Shown here: piece by piece, positions 8,876 through 16,664 of the stretch
Layout of the letters: each line of letters opens with the position of its first letter
Position numbering within the stretch: the stretch's first letter is position 1
Source of the DNA: Gammaproteobacteria bacterium
Lineage (GTDB): Bacteria > Pseudomonadota > Gammaproteobacteria > Steroidobacterales > Steroidobacteraceae
Direction: 5' to 3'
Assembly (NCBI GenBank): GCA_025355645.1
Contig: JANXZG010000025.1
Location: 1 to 64,000 of the forward strand
DNA: 64,000 bases
Notes under the pieces: generated by a model
Seen by the model: only the letters and a program-made list of their open reading frames with translations
Told to the model about the DNA's origin: nothing
The model's database searches: none
Position numbers and translations under genes: made by a program

Positions 8876-9721
8876 TTACTTCGCCTTGCGCGGCGTTTTC
8901 CAGAAGGTTGCAGCGCTCTCGACCTGCTTCCAGATGGGGCTCTGGAACACCGAATCATCAAACACCTTGCTCCATTTCGATGCCTGCGGCTTGACCTGCG
9001 GGCGTATCTTGTGCAGATCCCGAAAGCCGTGCACCAGGTCATCCTCATACGTGACCTGCTCGATCTGGTTGAAATTATGCTCGAGCGGCTCCTCGCCCAA
9101 AAAGCGATAGATGCCAGCCATCGTCTGCTTGGGCTGGCGCGTCAGCTCCTCATAATCGACAAAATGCATGCTACTGGCCCAGCCGCGAGTCAGCGCGTCC
9201 CTGATGCCGATATAGGATCGGCCGACCACCTGAGCGGCATCGAGGAAGACTTCCACCCTGCCCTGCGCGGTCTTGAACTTCAGCGCGACCGCCGGGTCCG
9301 TCTGCACGTCGTTGAACACGGAGGTCTTGCGGCAGACTTCCTCGAAGGAGGCCAGCACATCGCGCAAATCGCGCACCGACACGATGACCCGGACCTTGTC
9401 CCGCCCGCCCAGGATGCCGGACGCCAGTTCCAGGAACTCGGGCCAGTAACGGTTTTTGTCGATGCATACCGGGCGCTCAATGCGCGCGAAGTAACCTTCG
9501 AGCATCGCGCGCAGTACATCTTCCTTGGCTGCGTCGCTTTGCGCCCGGTCGGTGGCGCGAAACCCATCATTGCGGTCCCAGGCGTTTCGCACCTGTACCA
9601 GCATGTCGACAATGCCGGAAGTAGGCGTGACGTGGATATCAGGATTCTGGGCGAGGATGTTGGCCAGCAGCGTGGAGCCGCTGCGGGGCAGGCCGGCCAG
9701 GAAATAAATGCGCTTTTTCAT
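8876..9721 (-). CDS. Sulfotransferase family protein
   Basis: A 281-residue cytosolic PAPS-dependent sulfotransferase. The 5'-phosphosulfate-binding loop is LPRSGSTLL (residues 10-18), at the expected place after the first beta strand, and a 3'-phosphate region VIVSVRDLRDVL lies near residues 110-122. It transfers sulfate from PAPS to a hydroxyl or amine; the acceptor (sugar, lipid or peptide) cannot be read. No PAPS-synthesis genes are nearby. It is convergent with polB (24-base gap) and preceded by a 138-base spacer with a long-range inverted repeat, so it probably has its own promoter. Confidence 0.85.
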   Translation of the reverse strand: MKKRIYFLAGLPRSGSTLLANILAQNPDIHVTPTSGIVDMLVQVRNAWDRNDGFRATDRAQSDAAKEDVLRAMLEGYFARIERPVCIDKNRYWPEFLELASGILGGRDKVRVIVSVRDLRDVLASFEEVCRKTSVFNDVQTDPAVALKFKTAQGRVEVFLDAAQVVGRSYIGIRDALTRGWASSMHFVDYEELTRQPKQTMAGIYRFLGEEPLEHNFNQIEQVTYEDDLVHGFRDLHKIRPQVKPQASKWSKVFDDSVFQSPIWKQVESAATFWKTPRKAK

Positions 9722-9781
9722 CGAGTTGTCATCGCTTGGTTAGCCGCTTCGTCTTATTGGCGCCAACAATAGCCTGAATAA

Positions 9782-9830
9782 CGCTGCATGACAAAATGCG
9801 CAGCTCCGGACCGGGACTGAGCATGCAGCG
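9782..9830. repeat. Inverted repeat upstream of the sulfotransferase gene
   Basis: A perfect 9-base inverted repeat, cgctgcatg at 9782-9790 and catgcagcg at 9822-9830, separated by 31 bases. It lies in the 138-base gap between the zinc-ribbon gene end (9860) and the sulfotransferase start (9721). No T-run follows the arms in the direction of the upstream gene, so it does not look like a simple rho-independent terminator. An operator or an mRNA leader structure is possible. Confidence 0.4.
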
Positions 9831-9859
9831 CAAAAAACCGCTGAGTGGCCGGCGATTTC

Positions 9860-10219
9860 TCAGGAACGGCGTCCGGGTTTTACCGGAGTCAGCTCAACGG
9901 AAAAGCGATAGTTATGGGGCTCGCCCGGCTGCAGCACGCCTACCCCGATGACCTGGCGCGCTATTTTCTCGCCGCGAGAATTGGTAATCGCCACCACGAC
10001 GCAGTATTCGCTCGGCCCGTGCGCGAAGGGAACCGCGACGGTTCCCTCCACGCTCAATGCGGAAATTCTCTCAGGCTCGGATTCGCTTGCCCCGGAATTG
10101 AAGCGCAGATGATGCCGGCATGCCGGGCATACATTCGCACTGACCAGCACAGTCGCTTTGCAGTGCGGACAGGTTCGCGACGCCCCCGCGCTACCCGGGC
10201 GAGCGGCAGCGACGCTCAT
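9860..10219 (-). CDS. Small zinc-ribbon protein, function unknown
   Basis: A 119-residue protein I do not recognise by name. Residues 17-35 form a zinc ribbon with two CxxC pairs (CPHC and CPAC). The remaining 80 residues look like an all-beta domain resembling FxLYD or immunoglobulin-like modules (SEYCVVVAITNSRGEKI, then GVGVLQPGEPHNYRFSV). There is no signal peptide or membrane segment. It starts 2 bases after the bactofilin stop, so the two are surely co-transcribed, which suggests a role beside the bactofilin scaffold. That link is inference from position only. Confidence 0.7.
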   Translation of the reverse strand: MSVAAARPGSAGASRTCPHCKATVLVSANVCPACRHHLRFNSGASESEPERISALSVEGTVAVPFAHGPSEYCVVVAITNSRGEKIARQVIGVGVLQPGEPHNYRFSVELTPVKPGRRS

Positions 10220-10221
10220 GG

Positions 10222-10725
10222 TCAGCGGCCGTCACCGATCCGGCCGACATCGAGCTTCGCGACCTTCTCATCGTCCCAGCCAAACTGCACGTTGCCGCGC
10301 ATGCGCGAGCCCGCGGCGACGGTAATCGATCCGGCTTTGACATCGCCGACGATGACACCGCCGTCCATGACGTCGACGCGCTTGGCAGACTCGATGTTGC
10401 CCTGCAGCTCGCCCGCCACATGAACCACGGCGGCCATGACCTGGCCGGTCAGGTGCGCGCCGGACTCAATCGTGAAGTTTCCATCGATGCGCACATCGCC
10501 CTTGAAGCGTCCCGCGATCCGCACGCTACCGGATCCCTCGATCTTGCCCTCAATCACGAGGCCGGCCGCGATCACCGATTCGCCGCCTTCGACGCGCTCC
10601 TTGGGCTTGTTGCGCGGCGTATTAACAACGCTCGGATCAACGGACGGCCGTTCGGGCGCCACGGGTGCAAGAGCCGGGCTCGAGGCCGCCGAAGCGGGTG
10701 TGTTGGTTTCTTTCCAAAGCGCCAT
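10222..10725 (-). CDS. Bactofilin (polymer-forming cytoskeletal protein)
   Basis: A 167-residue bactofilin. A Pro/Ala-rich disordered N-terminus (residues 1-45) is followed by the right-handed beta-helix core (about 50-150) made of repeated hydrophobic rungs such as GLVIEGKIEGSGSVRIAGRF and GELQGNIESAKRVDVM, and a short tail. Bactofilins polymerise without nucleotide and localise cell-wall or envelope enzymes, often at poles or constrictions. The start has a GGGAGG ribosome-binding site. The typical M23 peptidase partner is absent; instead a zinc-ribbon protein follows immediately. Confidence 0.92.
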   Translation of the reverse strand: MALWKETNTPASAASSPALAPVAPERPSVDPSVVNTPRNKPKERVEGGESVIAAGLVIEGKIEGSGSVRIAGRFKGDVRIDGNFTIESGAHLTGQVMAAVVHVAGELQGNIESAKRVDVMDGGVIVGDVKAGSITVAAGSRMRGNVQFGWDDEKVAKLDVGRIGDGR

Positions 10726-10928
10726 ATATGTTGAGCCTCCCGAGAACTAAGGTGTTGCCATGTGTCGCCCCTAAAGTAGCCTTACCGGGAGCCGTCCCGA
10801 CACTGTCTCGCATTGGCGACGGTAGGGCAGGGCCGCCCGAAGGGGCATACGCGCCTCGTCATCATACTACCGCCGCGCCGCGGTGGCGTTCGCTATGATC
10901 GGACTTTGGTCACATAGGGGAGATACCG

Positions 10929-12068
10929 GTGACACGCAAACTCAGAATGGGCATGGTCGGGGGCGGACCCGGTGCGTTCATCGGGCCCGTTCACAAGATC
11001 GCGGCGGAAATGGGCGGCAAAATCGAGCTTGTGGCCGGGGCTTTTGCGCAGACCGCCGAACGCTCGCGCCAGGCTGGCGAGGGCTTCCGTATTGACCCGG
11101 CGCGCGCCTACGGCAGCTACCAGGACATGCTGCGGGCGGAACGGGCGCGCCCCGACCCCATTGATTTCATCGTTGTTGCAACGCCAAACCATTTGCACCT
11201 GCCGGTATCGCTCGAAGCATTGCAGGCAGGCTTTGCGGTCATGAGCGACAAGCCGGCGACTGCAACGTATGAGGAAGCGCTGGTATTGCAGGCGGCAGTT
11301 GAGACATCCGCGCAGCCCTATGCGCTGACTCACACGTACGCGGGCTATGGCATGGTTCGCGAGGCCCGGGCACTGTGTGCAAGCGGCCGGCTGGGTGCTA
11401 TCCGCAAGGTCGCGGTGGAGTATTTACAGGGCTGGCTGAGCCAGCCCATTGAGCGCAGCGGTCACAAGCAGGCCGAATGGCGCTCCAATCCGGCCTTCAG
11501 CGGAGCCGGGGGCTGCATCGGCGATATCGGGACCCATGCGTTTCACATGGTCGAGTACGTGGCCGGCATTGAGGTCACGCAGATAAATGCCACGTTGCGC
11601 CGCGTCGTGCCGGGGCGACAGCTGGATGATGATTGCAACGCTATGCTGCGTTTTGCAAACGGGGCGAGCGGCGTCCTGATGGCCTCCCAGGTTGCCACGG
11701 GTGAGCTGAACGAGCTGCGACTGCGCATTTACGGTGAACTCGGTTCGCTCGACTGGCGCCAGCAGGACCCAGGCCGCTTAACGCTGCGCTGGGCCGACGG
11801 GCCCGAGCAGACGTATCACGGCGCCACGCGCTATCTCAGCGAGGATGCGAAGGCAGCATTCCTGCTGCCGCCCGGCCACCCGGAAGGAGTCATCGAGGCA
11901 TTCTCGGTGCTTTATGCAGAATTTGCGCAGACGCTGATCGAGCGCCAGCGTGATCCGGCTTCACCCCTGCCACCGACATTGCCAGGGATCCGCGCGGCTG
12001 TGCGCGGCATGCGCTTCATCGAGCGCGCCATCGAAAGCGATCGGCAGCAGGCCTGGGTCAAATTCTAG
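10929..12068 (+). CDS. Gfo/Idh/MocA family NAD(P)-dependent sugar oxidoreductase
   Basis: A 379-residue dehydrogenase starting at GTG with a GGGGAG site. The N-terminal Rossmann fold contains GMVGGGPGAFIG (residues 8-19). The family catalytic/cofactor motif EKP appears as SDKPATATYEEA near residues 100-111, and the C-terminal alpha/beta domain includes GGCIGDIGTHAFHMVEY with the conserved His. Such enzymes oxidise or epimerise sugars and inositols. It points away from the bactofilin and converges with the long galactose/heptose operon (9-base gap), so it is not part of that operon. The substrate is unknown. Confidence 0.88.
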   Translation: MTRKLRMGMVGGGPGAFIGPVHKIAAEMGGKIELVAGAFAQTAERSRQAGEGFRIDPARAYGSYQDMLRAERARPDPIDFIVVATPNHLHLPVSLEALQAGFAVMSDKPATATYEEALVLQAAVETSAQPYALTHTYAGYGMVREARALCASGRLGAIRKVAVEYLQGWLSQPIERSGHKQAEWRSNPAFSGAGGCIGDIGTHAFHMVEYVAGIEVTQINATLRRVVPGRQLDDDCNAMLRFANGASGVLMASQVATGELNELRLRIYGELGSLDWRQQDPGRLTLRWADGPEQTYHGATRYLSEDAKAAFLLPPGHPEGVIEAFSVLYAEFAQTLIERQRDPASPLPPTLPGIRAAVRGMRFIERAIESDRQQAWVKF

Positions 12069-12077
12069 TCCCTGGCC

Positions 12078-13046
12078 TCAGGCGGGAGCGGCAAGGTACT
12101 GGCTGACATAGTCCCGCACGCCGTCCTCAAGCGAGGTGAACGGACGCGTATAGCCGACGCTTGCGAGTTTCGCCATCGGCGCCTCGGTAAAGTACTGGTA
12201 CTTGCCCTTTAGCACGTCGGGCATATCAATGATTTCTATCTTCGGCTCGATGCCCATCGCCCGGAATGTTGCATGGGCGAGGTCCTTCCAGGTGCGCGCC
12301 CGGGCATTGCCGCAGTTGAACAGGCCGCTAATGGTCGGGTTTTCGAGAAAATACAGCGTGACATTCACGGCATCCCGAACGTAGATGAAATCGCGCTTCT
12401 GCTCGCCATCGGCGTAGTCGCTGCGATAGGACCTGAATAATCGGATGCGGCCGTCTTTCCTGATCTGGTCGTAGCCCTTGCGGACCATCGAGCACATATC
12501 GCCCTTGTGATCCTCGTAGGGTCCATAGACGTTGAAGTACTTCAATCCGGCAATGTGGCGGAAATGCTGGTGATTGCGCGCCCACAAGTCGAACAGGTGT
12601 TTGGAGTAACCGTACATGTTCAGCGGATGCAGTGCATCGAGTGATCCCGCGTCATCCTGGTAGCCAAGACTGCCATCCCCATAGGTGGCGGCTGACGAGG
12701 CATAGATGAACCTGACCTGTTTTTGCAGGCTCCATTCGCACAGGCTGCGCGTGTAGCGATAATTGTTGCGCAGCAAGTAATCGGCATCTGTCTCGGTGGT
12801 CGAGCTGCAGGCCCCGAGGTGAATCAGGGCTTGCGCGTCCTTGATCGCGCCGCTGGCGATCAGGGCGAGAAACTCATCCGGCGCGACCAGGTCCTCGAAC
12901 TTCAGTCCGCGCAAGTTCTTCCATTTCGCCTCCCGGCCCAGCACATCCACGAGCAGCAGGTCGGTGTGGCCGCGCGCGTTGAGTTCCGCGACGACATTGC
13001 GGCCAATGAAGCCGGCGGCTCCGGTGACAATGATTTGGCTAGCCAT
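12078..13046 (-). CDS. hldD: ADP-L-glycero-D-manno-heptose 6-epimerase
   Basis: An extended short-chain dehydrogenase that epimerises ADP-D,D-heptose to ADP-L,D-heptose for the lipopolysaccharide core. The N-terminal NADP site is VTGAAGFIG (7-15). The HldD signature GACSSTTETD is at about 78-87, and the catalytic Y145-x3-K149 (YGYSK) follows. Residues DGEQKRDFIYVRD are also typical. At 322 residues it is full length. It is the last gene of the long minus-strand run and overlaps the nucleotidyltransferase stop by 8 bases. The specific HldD signature argues against a UDP-galactose 4-epimerase, even though galE is missing here. Confidence 0.93.
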   Translation of the reverse strand: MASQIIVTGAAGFIGRNVVAELNARGHTDLLLVDVLGREAKWKNLRGLKFEDLVAPDEFLALIASGAIKDAQALIHLGACSSTTETDADYLLRNNYRYTRSLCEWSLQKQVRFIYASSAATYGDGSLGYQDDAGSLDALHPLNMYGYSKHLFDLWARNHQHFRHIAGLKYFNVYGPYEDHKGDMCSMVRKGYDQIRKDGRIRLFRSYRSDYADGEQKRDFIYVRDAVNVTLYFLENPTISGLFNCGNARARTWKDLAHATFRAMGIEPKIEIIDMPDVLKGKYQYFTEAPMAKLASVGYTRPFTSLEDGVRDYVSQYLAAPA

Positions 13047-13545
13047 GCTTGTTCACTGCGTTCCCATGAACCGCTAGGATCCGCTCGATCGTACTGGTTG
13101 TCGATTTTCCCTCGACCAGATCCGCAAGCACCACCTTGCCGCCGTGCGCCTCGACGATATCCCGGCCGCTGACATAATGCGCCCAGTCGCTGCCCTTCAC
13201 TAAAACCTGCGGCAGGATCCTCGCGATGATGTCCTTCGGTTCCTTCTCACCAAATAATACGACGTAGTCTACGGCGCGCAGCGAGCCTAGGACGAATGCG
13301 CGATCAAGCTCATTGTGTATCGGGCGGTTCGCGCCTTTGTTAGCCCTGACCGACTCGTCGGTGTTCAATCCGACGACCAGCGCATCTCCCTGGTTGCGCG
13401 CAAAATTGAGGTAGCTCACGTGACCGCGATGCAGGATATCGAAACAGCCGTTAGTAAACACCAGCCGCTTGCCCGCCGCAAGCAGGCTGTCGCGTTGCAC
13501 GCGGACCTCATCGACGCTCAGGAGTTTTGGTTGATCGATCTGCAT
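13039..13545 (-). CDS. hldC: D-glycero-D-manno-heptose 1-phosphate adenylyltransferase (HldC / RfaE domain II)
   Basis: A stand-alone cytidylyltransferase-fold protein corresponding to the C-terminal half of HldE. It shows the nucleotide-binding motif NGCFDILHRGHVSYL with the H-x-G-H signature, and the C-terminal TTSTIERI motif. It would couple ATP to heptose-1-phosphate to make ADP-heptose. I use the ATG at 13545, which has a GGGGAA site; an in-frame TTG at 13569 would create a TTGA overlap with the kinase-HAD gene. In E. coli this domain is fused to the kinase. Here the kinase is fused to a HAD domain instead. Confidence 0.9.
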   Translation of the reverse strand: MQIDQPKLLSVDEVRVQRDSLLAAGKRLVFTNGCFDILHRGHVSYLNFARNQGDALVVGLNTDESVRANKGANRPIHNELDRAFVLGSLRAVDYVVLFGEKEPKDIIARILPQVLVKGSDWAHYVSGRDIVEAHGGKVVLADLVEGKSTTSTIERILAVHGNAVNKHG

Positions 13546-13565
13546 CTTAAGGGTTCCCCAAAGCT

Positions 13566-15464
13566 TCAAAGCCGCAGCATGTGCAGCAGGTTCTCAGCGC
13601 AGCCGTAGTCGGCAATGACGAGGTCGGCGCCGGCTCGCACAAGTCGCTTGCGCTTTGCCTGGTTTACGCCGGCGCCGCGCGCCTCGTCGCTGGCGATGCC
13701 AAGGGCCACGCCGCCGCGCTTGCGGGTCTCCCGGATCTCGAGCGGTCCGTCGGCGAACATCGCGAATTGGTGGCCGGACAGACCATGCTCGCCCATCATC
13801 CGCTCGAGTACCGCCTTCTTGGCATCGCTGCGCAGGTCATTGCCGGCGCCAAAGATGCGGCCTTCGAAATACTTGGCGTACCCTAGCGCCTCGGCCTCCT
13901 CGATCACATCCGCCTGATCGGTACCGCTCGCCAGGTACAAGATGACCCCGCGCCTGTGCAATTCAAGTAAGAAAGGCGCGGCGTTTCGGATCTGGAAGTG
14001 CTCCGGCCCCAATTGGCCGCTGCGCAGCTGCTCCATGCGCCCCTCGACGACCTTCATCAGCGCCTGATTGAAAAGCCCCTTATAGCCGGCCGCATCCCGC
14101 ACCGCGCCCGCCTCGATGTAGCCGAACTTGCGCACGAGGCCGGTAAGGGCATGCATTTGCGCAAGCGTCTGCATGCCGGCCGACTGGTCGATGAACTGGT
14201 GCACCTCGCGCTGGACCTCGGCCGCCTTGGCGGGCGCGATGCGTCCATTTTGTTCGCCTAGCACCGCGCGCAGCATCATTGCTTCCATGATGCCCTCCCA
14301 GCCTTCGCGCAAAGTCGACAGCGTGCCATCGTGATCGAAAATGCACACGCGAATAGCGAGCTCCTGGGGCAGTGGCCGGACGATTTCGATGCCGGGATCC
14401 TGCGCAAACCGTGCAAGGTGCGGCATAGCCGCGACTTCGGGCTCATACAGGAAGTCAGGGTCAGCGCCATCGGCGAGGATTTCCGCAGGCGTTGCGGTAC
14501 CGGTGGTCTGCAGTTTGCGCGTGGTGATCATTGCGGCGATATTCGCGACCCTGGCCGCGACCAGCGTAGAGCGCCCGCTGCCGAGCATCGCCGCGAGGGC
14601 GGCGACGACCGTATCGCCGGCGCCCACCGCGTCGGTTCTGCCGAGGATCTGGATTCCCGGGACGTGGTGGACCGCCGGGCCATCGGCCGCGACGATCCCA
14701 TGTTCGCCGCGCGTGATGAACGCCGGGCGCCCGATCTTCGCGGAAATGCGCAGGGCAAACTGTTCTACGTCCGGCGACGAATAGCCGCCTTGCCCCGCCA
14801 GGCCAAGGAAGCGCGCTGCCTCTTCACTATTGAGTTTTAGTGCGGCGCCCGCGAATGCTTCCGGGCGATGCCGCGAGTCGGCCAGGAAAAGCGTGCGCGG
14901 ATGGCGCGCGATCAGGGTGTTGATCCGGGTAATCATTGGCGCCGTGTTGACGCCGAGCGGGATCTGCTGGTTCAGCACCACCACCTTGCTCGCGCTTGCC
15001 GCGCTTTCCAGCGCGCTGATCAACGCATCTGCCGAATGCTCGGCAAGCACATTGAAGCCGCCGAAATCCATACGCCGGCCTTCCGACTCGGCCGTGATCG
15101 GTTTCGCATACACCAGCGTCTGCCAAGCCTGATCGATGATCATGCCCGCATCGACCCTGGCGCCGCGCGCGCGCAGCAGGCGCATCAGCTCCGTCCCAAA
15201 AGGGTCGGTACCGACGATGCCAATCGGGCGTACCTTACCGACGCCAAGATCGATCAGGTTTGCAACGACGTTGCCGGCGCCCCCGAGGCTATAATGTTGC
15301 TGGCGGACTCGCTGCACCGGCAATCCGGTCTCGATCGACAGCTCGACTCTGCCCGCATCGAGTTGCCAGTAAGCATCGAGGCAAAAATCCCCGAAGACCG
15401 CCACTGACAGGTCCGGCAGTCGTGCCAGGGCATCGCTCAGCCAGGCAAGATCGTCATGTCTCAA
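13566..15464 (-). CDS. PfkB heptose-7-phosphate kinase fused to a HAD phosphatase domain
   Basis: A 632-residue two-domain enzyme. Residues about 18-325 are a PfkB/ribokinase domain of the HldA/RfaE-I type, with YSLGGAGNVVANL at 58-70 and the catalytic GAGD motif at 281-284. Residues about 370-632 are a HAD hydrolase with D377-H-D379-G-T, motif II Ser513 in LASGT, motif III Lys549/550 and motif IV D572-x3-E576, plus a large helical cap. With HldC and HldD downstream, the HAD half could supply the 7-phosphatase step normally done by GmhB; this is inference. GmhB itself lacks such a cap. The start is a TTG with an AAGG site, overlapping the serine hydrolase stop by 4 bases. No later in-frame ATG is suitable. 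Confidence 0.85.
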   Translation of the reverse strand: MRHDDLAWLSDALARLPDLSVAVFGDFCLDAYWQLDAGRVELSIETGLPVQRVRQQHYSLGGAGNVVANLIDLGVGKVRPIGIVGTDPFGTELMRLLRARGARVDAGMIIDQAWQTLVYAKPITAESEGRRMDFGGFNVLAEHSADALISALESAASASKVVVLNQQIPLGVNTAPMITRINTLIARHPRTLFLADSRHRPEAFAGAALKLNSEEAARFLGLAGQGGYSSPDVEQFALRISAKIGRPAFITRGEHGIVAADGPAVHHVPGIQILGRTDAVGAGDTVVAALAAMLGSGRSTLVAARVANIAAMITTRKLQTTGTATPAEILADGADPDFLYEPEVAAMPHLARFAQDPGIEIVRPLPQELAIRVCIFDHDGTLSTLREGWEGIMEAMMLRAVLGEQNGRIAPAKAAEVQREVHQFIDQSAGMQTLAQMHALTGLVRKFGYIEAGAVRDAAGYKGLFNQALMKVVEGRMEQLRSGQLGPEHFQIRNAAPFLLELHRRGVILYLASGTDQADVIEEAEALGYAKYFEGRIFGAGNDLRSDAKKAVLERMMGEHGLSGHQFAMFADGPLEIRETRKRGGVALGIASDEARGAGVNQAKRKRLVRAGADLVIADYGCAENLLHMLRL

Positions 15465-16654
15465 GCCAGATGCCTTGCGAGTGCCAGGAATGCCGGCAGG
15501 GAGATCGGATCGTTGGCCGAATTCGCCGCCGTCGGATGCGAGGCGAAGCGGGCGATCACGAGCTCGGCGCCCGGCGCGATATAGAGGCGCTGGCCATGGA
15601 TGCCGCGCGCCTCGAACAGCCCAAATTCATTATGGGAGACCCACCACATGTTGCGATACGAATAACCGCCCAGCAGCTTGTATCCGCCGTGTACGAAGCG
15701 GCCCGAGTCTCCGCCGCGACGAATGTCGGCGACGACGGCGGCGGGGATGACCTGCGTGGATTGCCAGGCACCCTCGCAACGCATCAGCTCGCCAAACCTG
15801 GCGAGGTCGCGAAGACGGGCGGAAAGGCCGGCCCCTGCCATCTCGGTGCCTTCCGAGTCGACCACCAGGTTGGCATCTCCCTCGCAGCCAATTCGCGACC
15901 AGATGCGCCTCGACAGCAGGGCACTGAGGCTCTCGGCGCACACGCGCGTGATGATCCAGGCCAGCACCTCGGTATTGACGCTCTTGTAGGCAAACGCAGC
16001 GCCATGATCGCCGGCTTTTTTAAGGCCGCGCAGGTACTCGTGGATCGTGCGCGGCCCGCTGTCGCCGCTCGGGTAGGGCCTCAGTCCGCTCGCCCGTGAA
16101 TAGGCCCAGAAATCCGTCTTAGGATCGGCATAATTTTCCGCGTACTCGATGCCCACCTGCATGTCCATGACTTCGCGCAGCGAGGCATCGGCAAAGGCCG
16201 TGTCCGCGAGCTCCGGCAGGTAGTGGCTGATCCTGGCCTGATCATCGAGCGCGCCTTCGTGCACGAGGGATGCGGCCAGTGTTGCGACATAGGACTTGGT
16301 GATGGAAAAACACGCATGTGGCCGATCGCTCTGCAGGGCACCAAAATATTTCTCATACACGCAGCGGCCACGGTGCAGCACCAGGATACCGTCAGCATAG
16401 GTATCTGCCAGGGACGCGGACCAGGTTCGCTCGTGGCCATCCATATCCGTGAAGCTCACTGCGTCCAGTGCAGCTTGTGCCGATGCATCGGCGGCGCCCC
16501 AGGCGCTGCGCGCCCCGGGGCGGTGCTTCACGATTGTCGTCCGTGCCAGCTCAGGCAGGTGCGACAAGGACCAGCGGATCGCCGGATAGTCGAAGAAGCG
16601 GTCATCCTCGAAGCGGATGGGCGGCTGCGACTCGCCGGTGGGCAACGGAGTCAT
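15461..16654 (-). CDS. Serine hydrolase, class C beta-lactamase / esterase family
   Basis: A penicillin-binding-protein-fold serine hydrolase of about 397 residues. The nucleophile motif S-x-x-K is seen as CFSITKSYVA, the Y-x-N motif as AYKSVNTEVLAW, and a C-terminal ARGIHGQRLYI corresponds to the K/H-x-G box. There is no signal peptide, suggesting a cytosolic esterase or amide hydrolase rather than a resistance beta-lactamase. I chose ATG 16654 because of a GAGG site at good spacing; ATG 16687 would overlap the dipeptidase by 23 bases. It is embedded in the long operon between the dipeptidase and the kinase-HAD gene. The substrate is unknown. Confidence 0.82.
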   Translation of the reverse strand: MTPLPTGESQPPIRFEDDRFFDYPAIRWSLSHLPELARTTIVKHRPGARSAWGAADASAQAALDAVSFTDMDGHERTWSASLADTYADGILVLHRGRCVYEKYFGALQSDRPHACFSITKSYVATLAASLVHEGALDDQARISHYLPELADTAFADASLREVMDMQVGIEYAENYADPKTDFWAYSRASGLRPYPSGDSGPRTIHEYLRGLKKAGDHGAAFAYKSVNTEVLAWIITRVCAESLSALLSRRIWSRIGCEGDANLVVDSEGTEMAGAGLSARLRDLARFGELMRCEGAWQSTQVIPAAVVADIRRGGDSGRFVHGGYKLLGGYSYRNMWWVSHNEFGLFEARGIHGQRLYIAPGAELVIARFASHPTAANSANDPISLPAFLALARHLA

Positions 16655-16664
16655 GACCATGGCC

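Noticed and set aside
8858..9772. A 304-codon plus-strand frame opposite the sulfotransferase
   Set aside because: The minus strand encodes the sulfotransferase with a PAPS loop; the plus frame has no recognisable fold.
12078..13046. The operon epimerase as the missing galE
   Set aside because: It carries the HldD-specific GACSSTTE signature and sits beside heptose kinase and nucleotidyltransferase genes, so ADP-heptose epimerase is the better call.
15461..16654. The serine hydrolase as a beta-lactamase resistance gene
   Set aside because: It lacks a signal peptide and lies inside a metabolic operon; the S-x-x-K fold is shared with esterases and peptidases.
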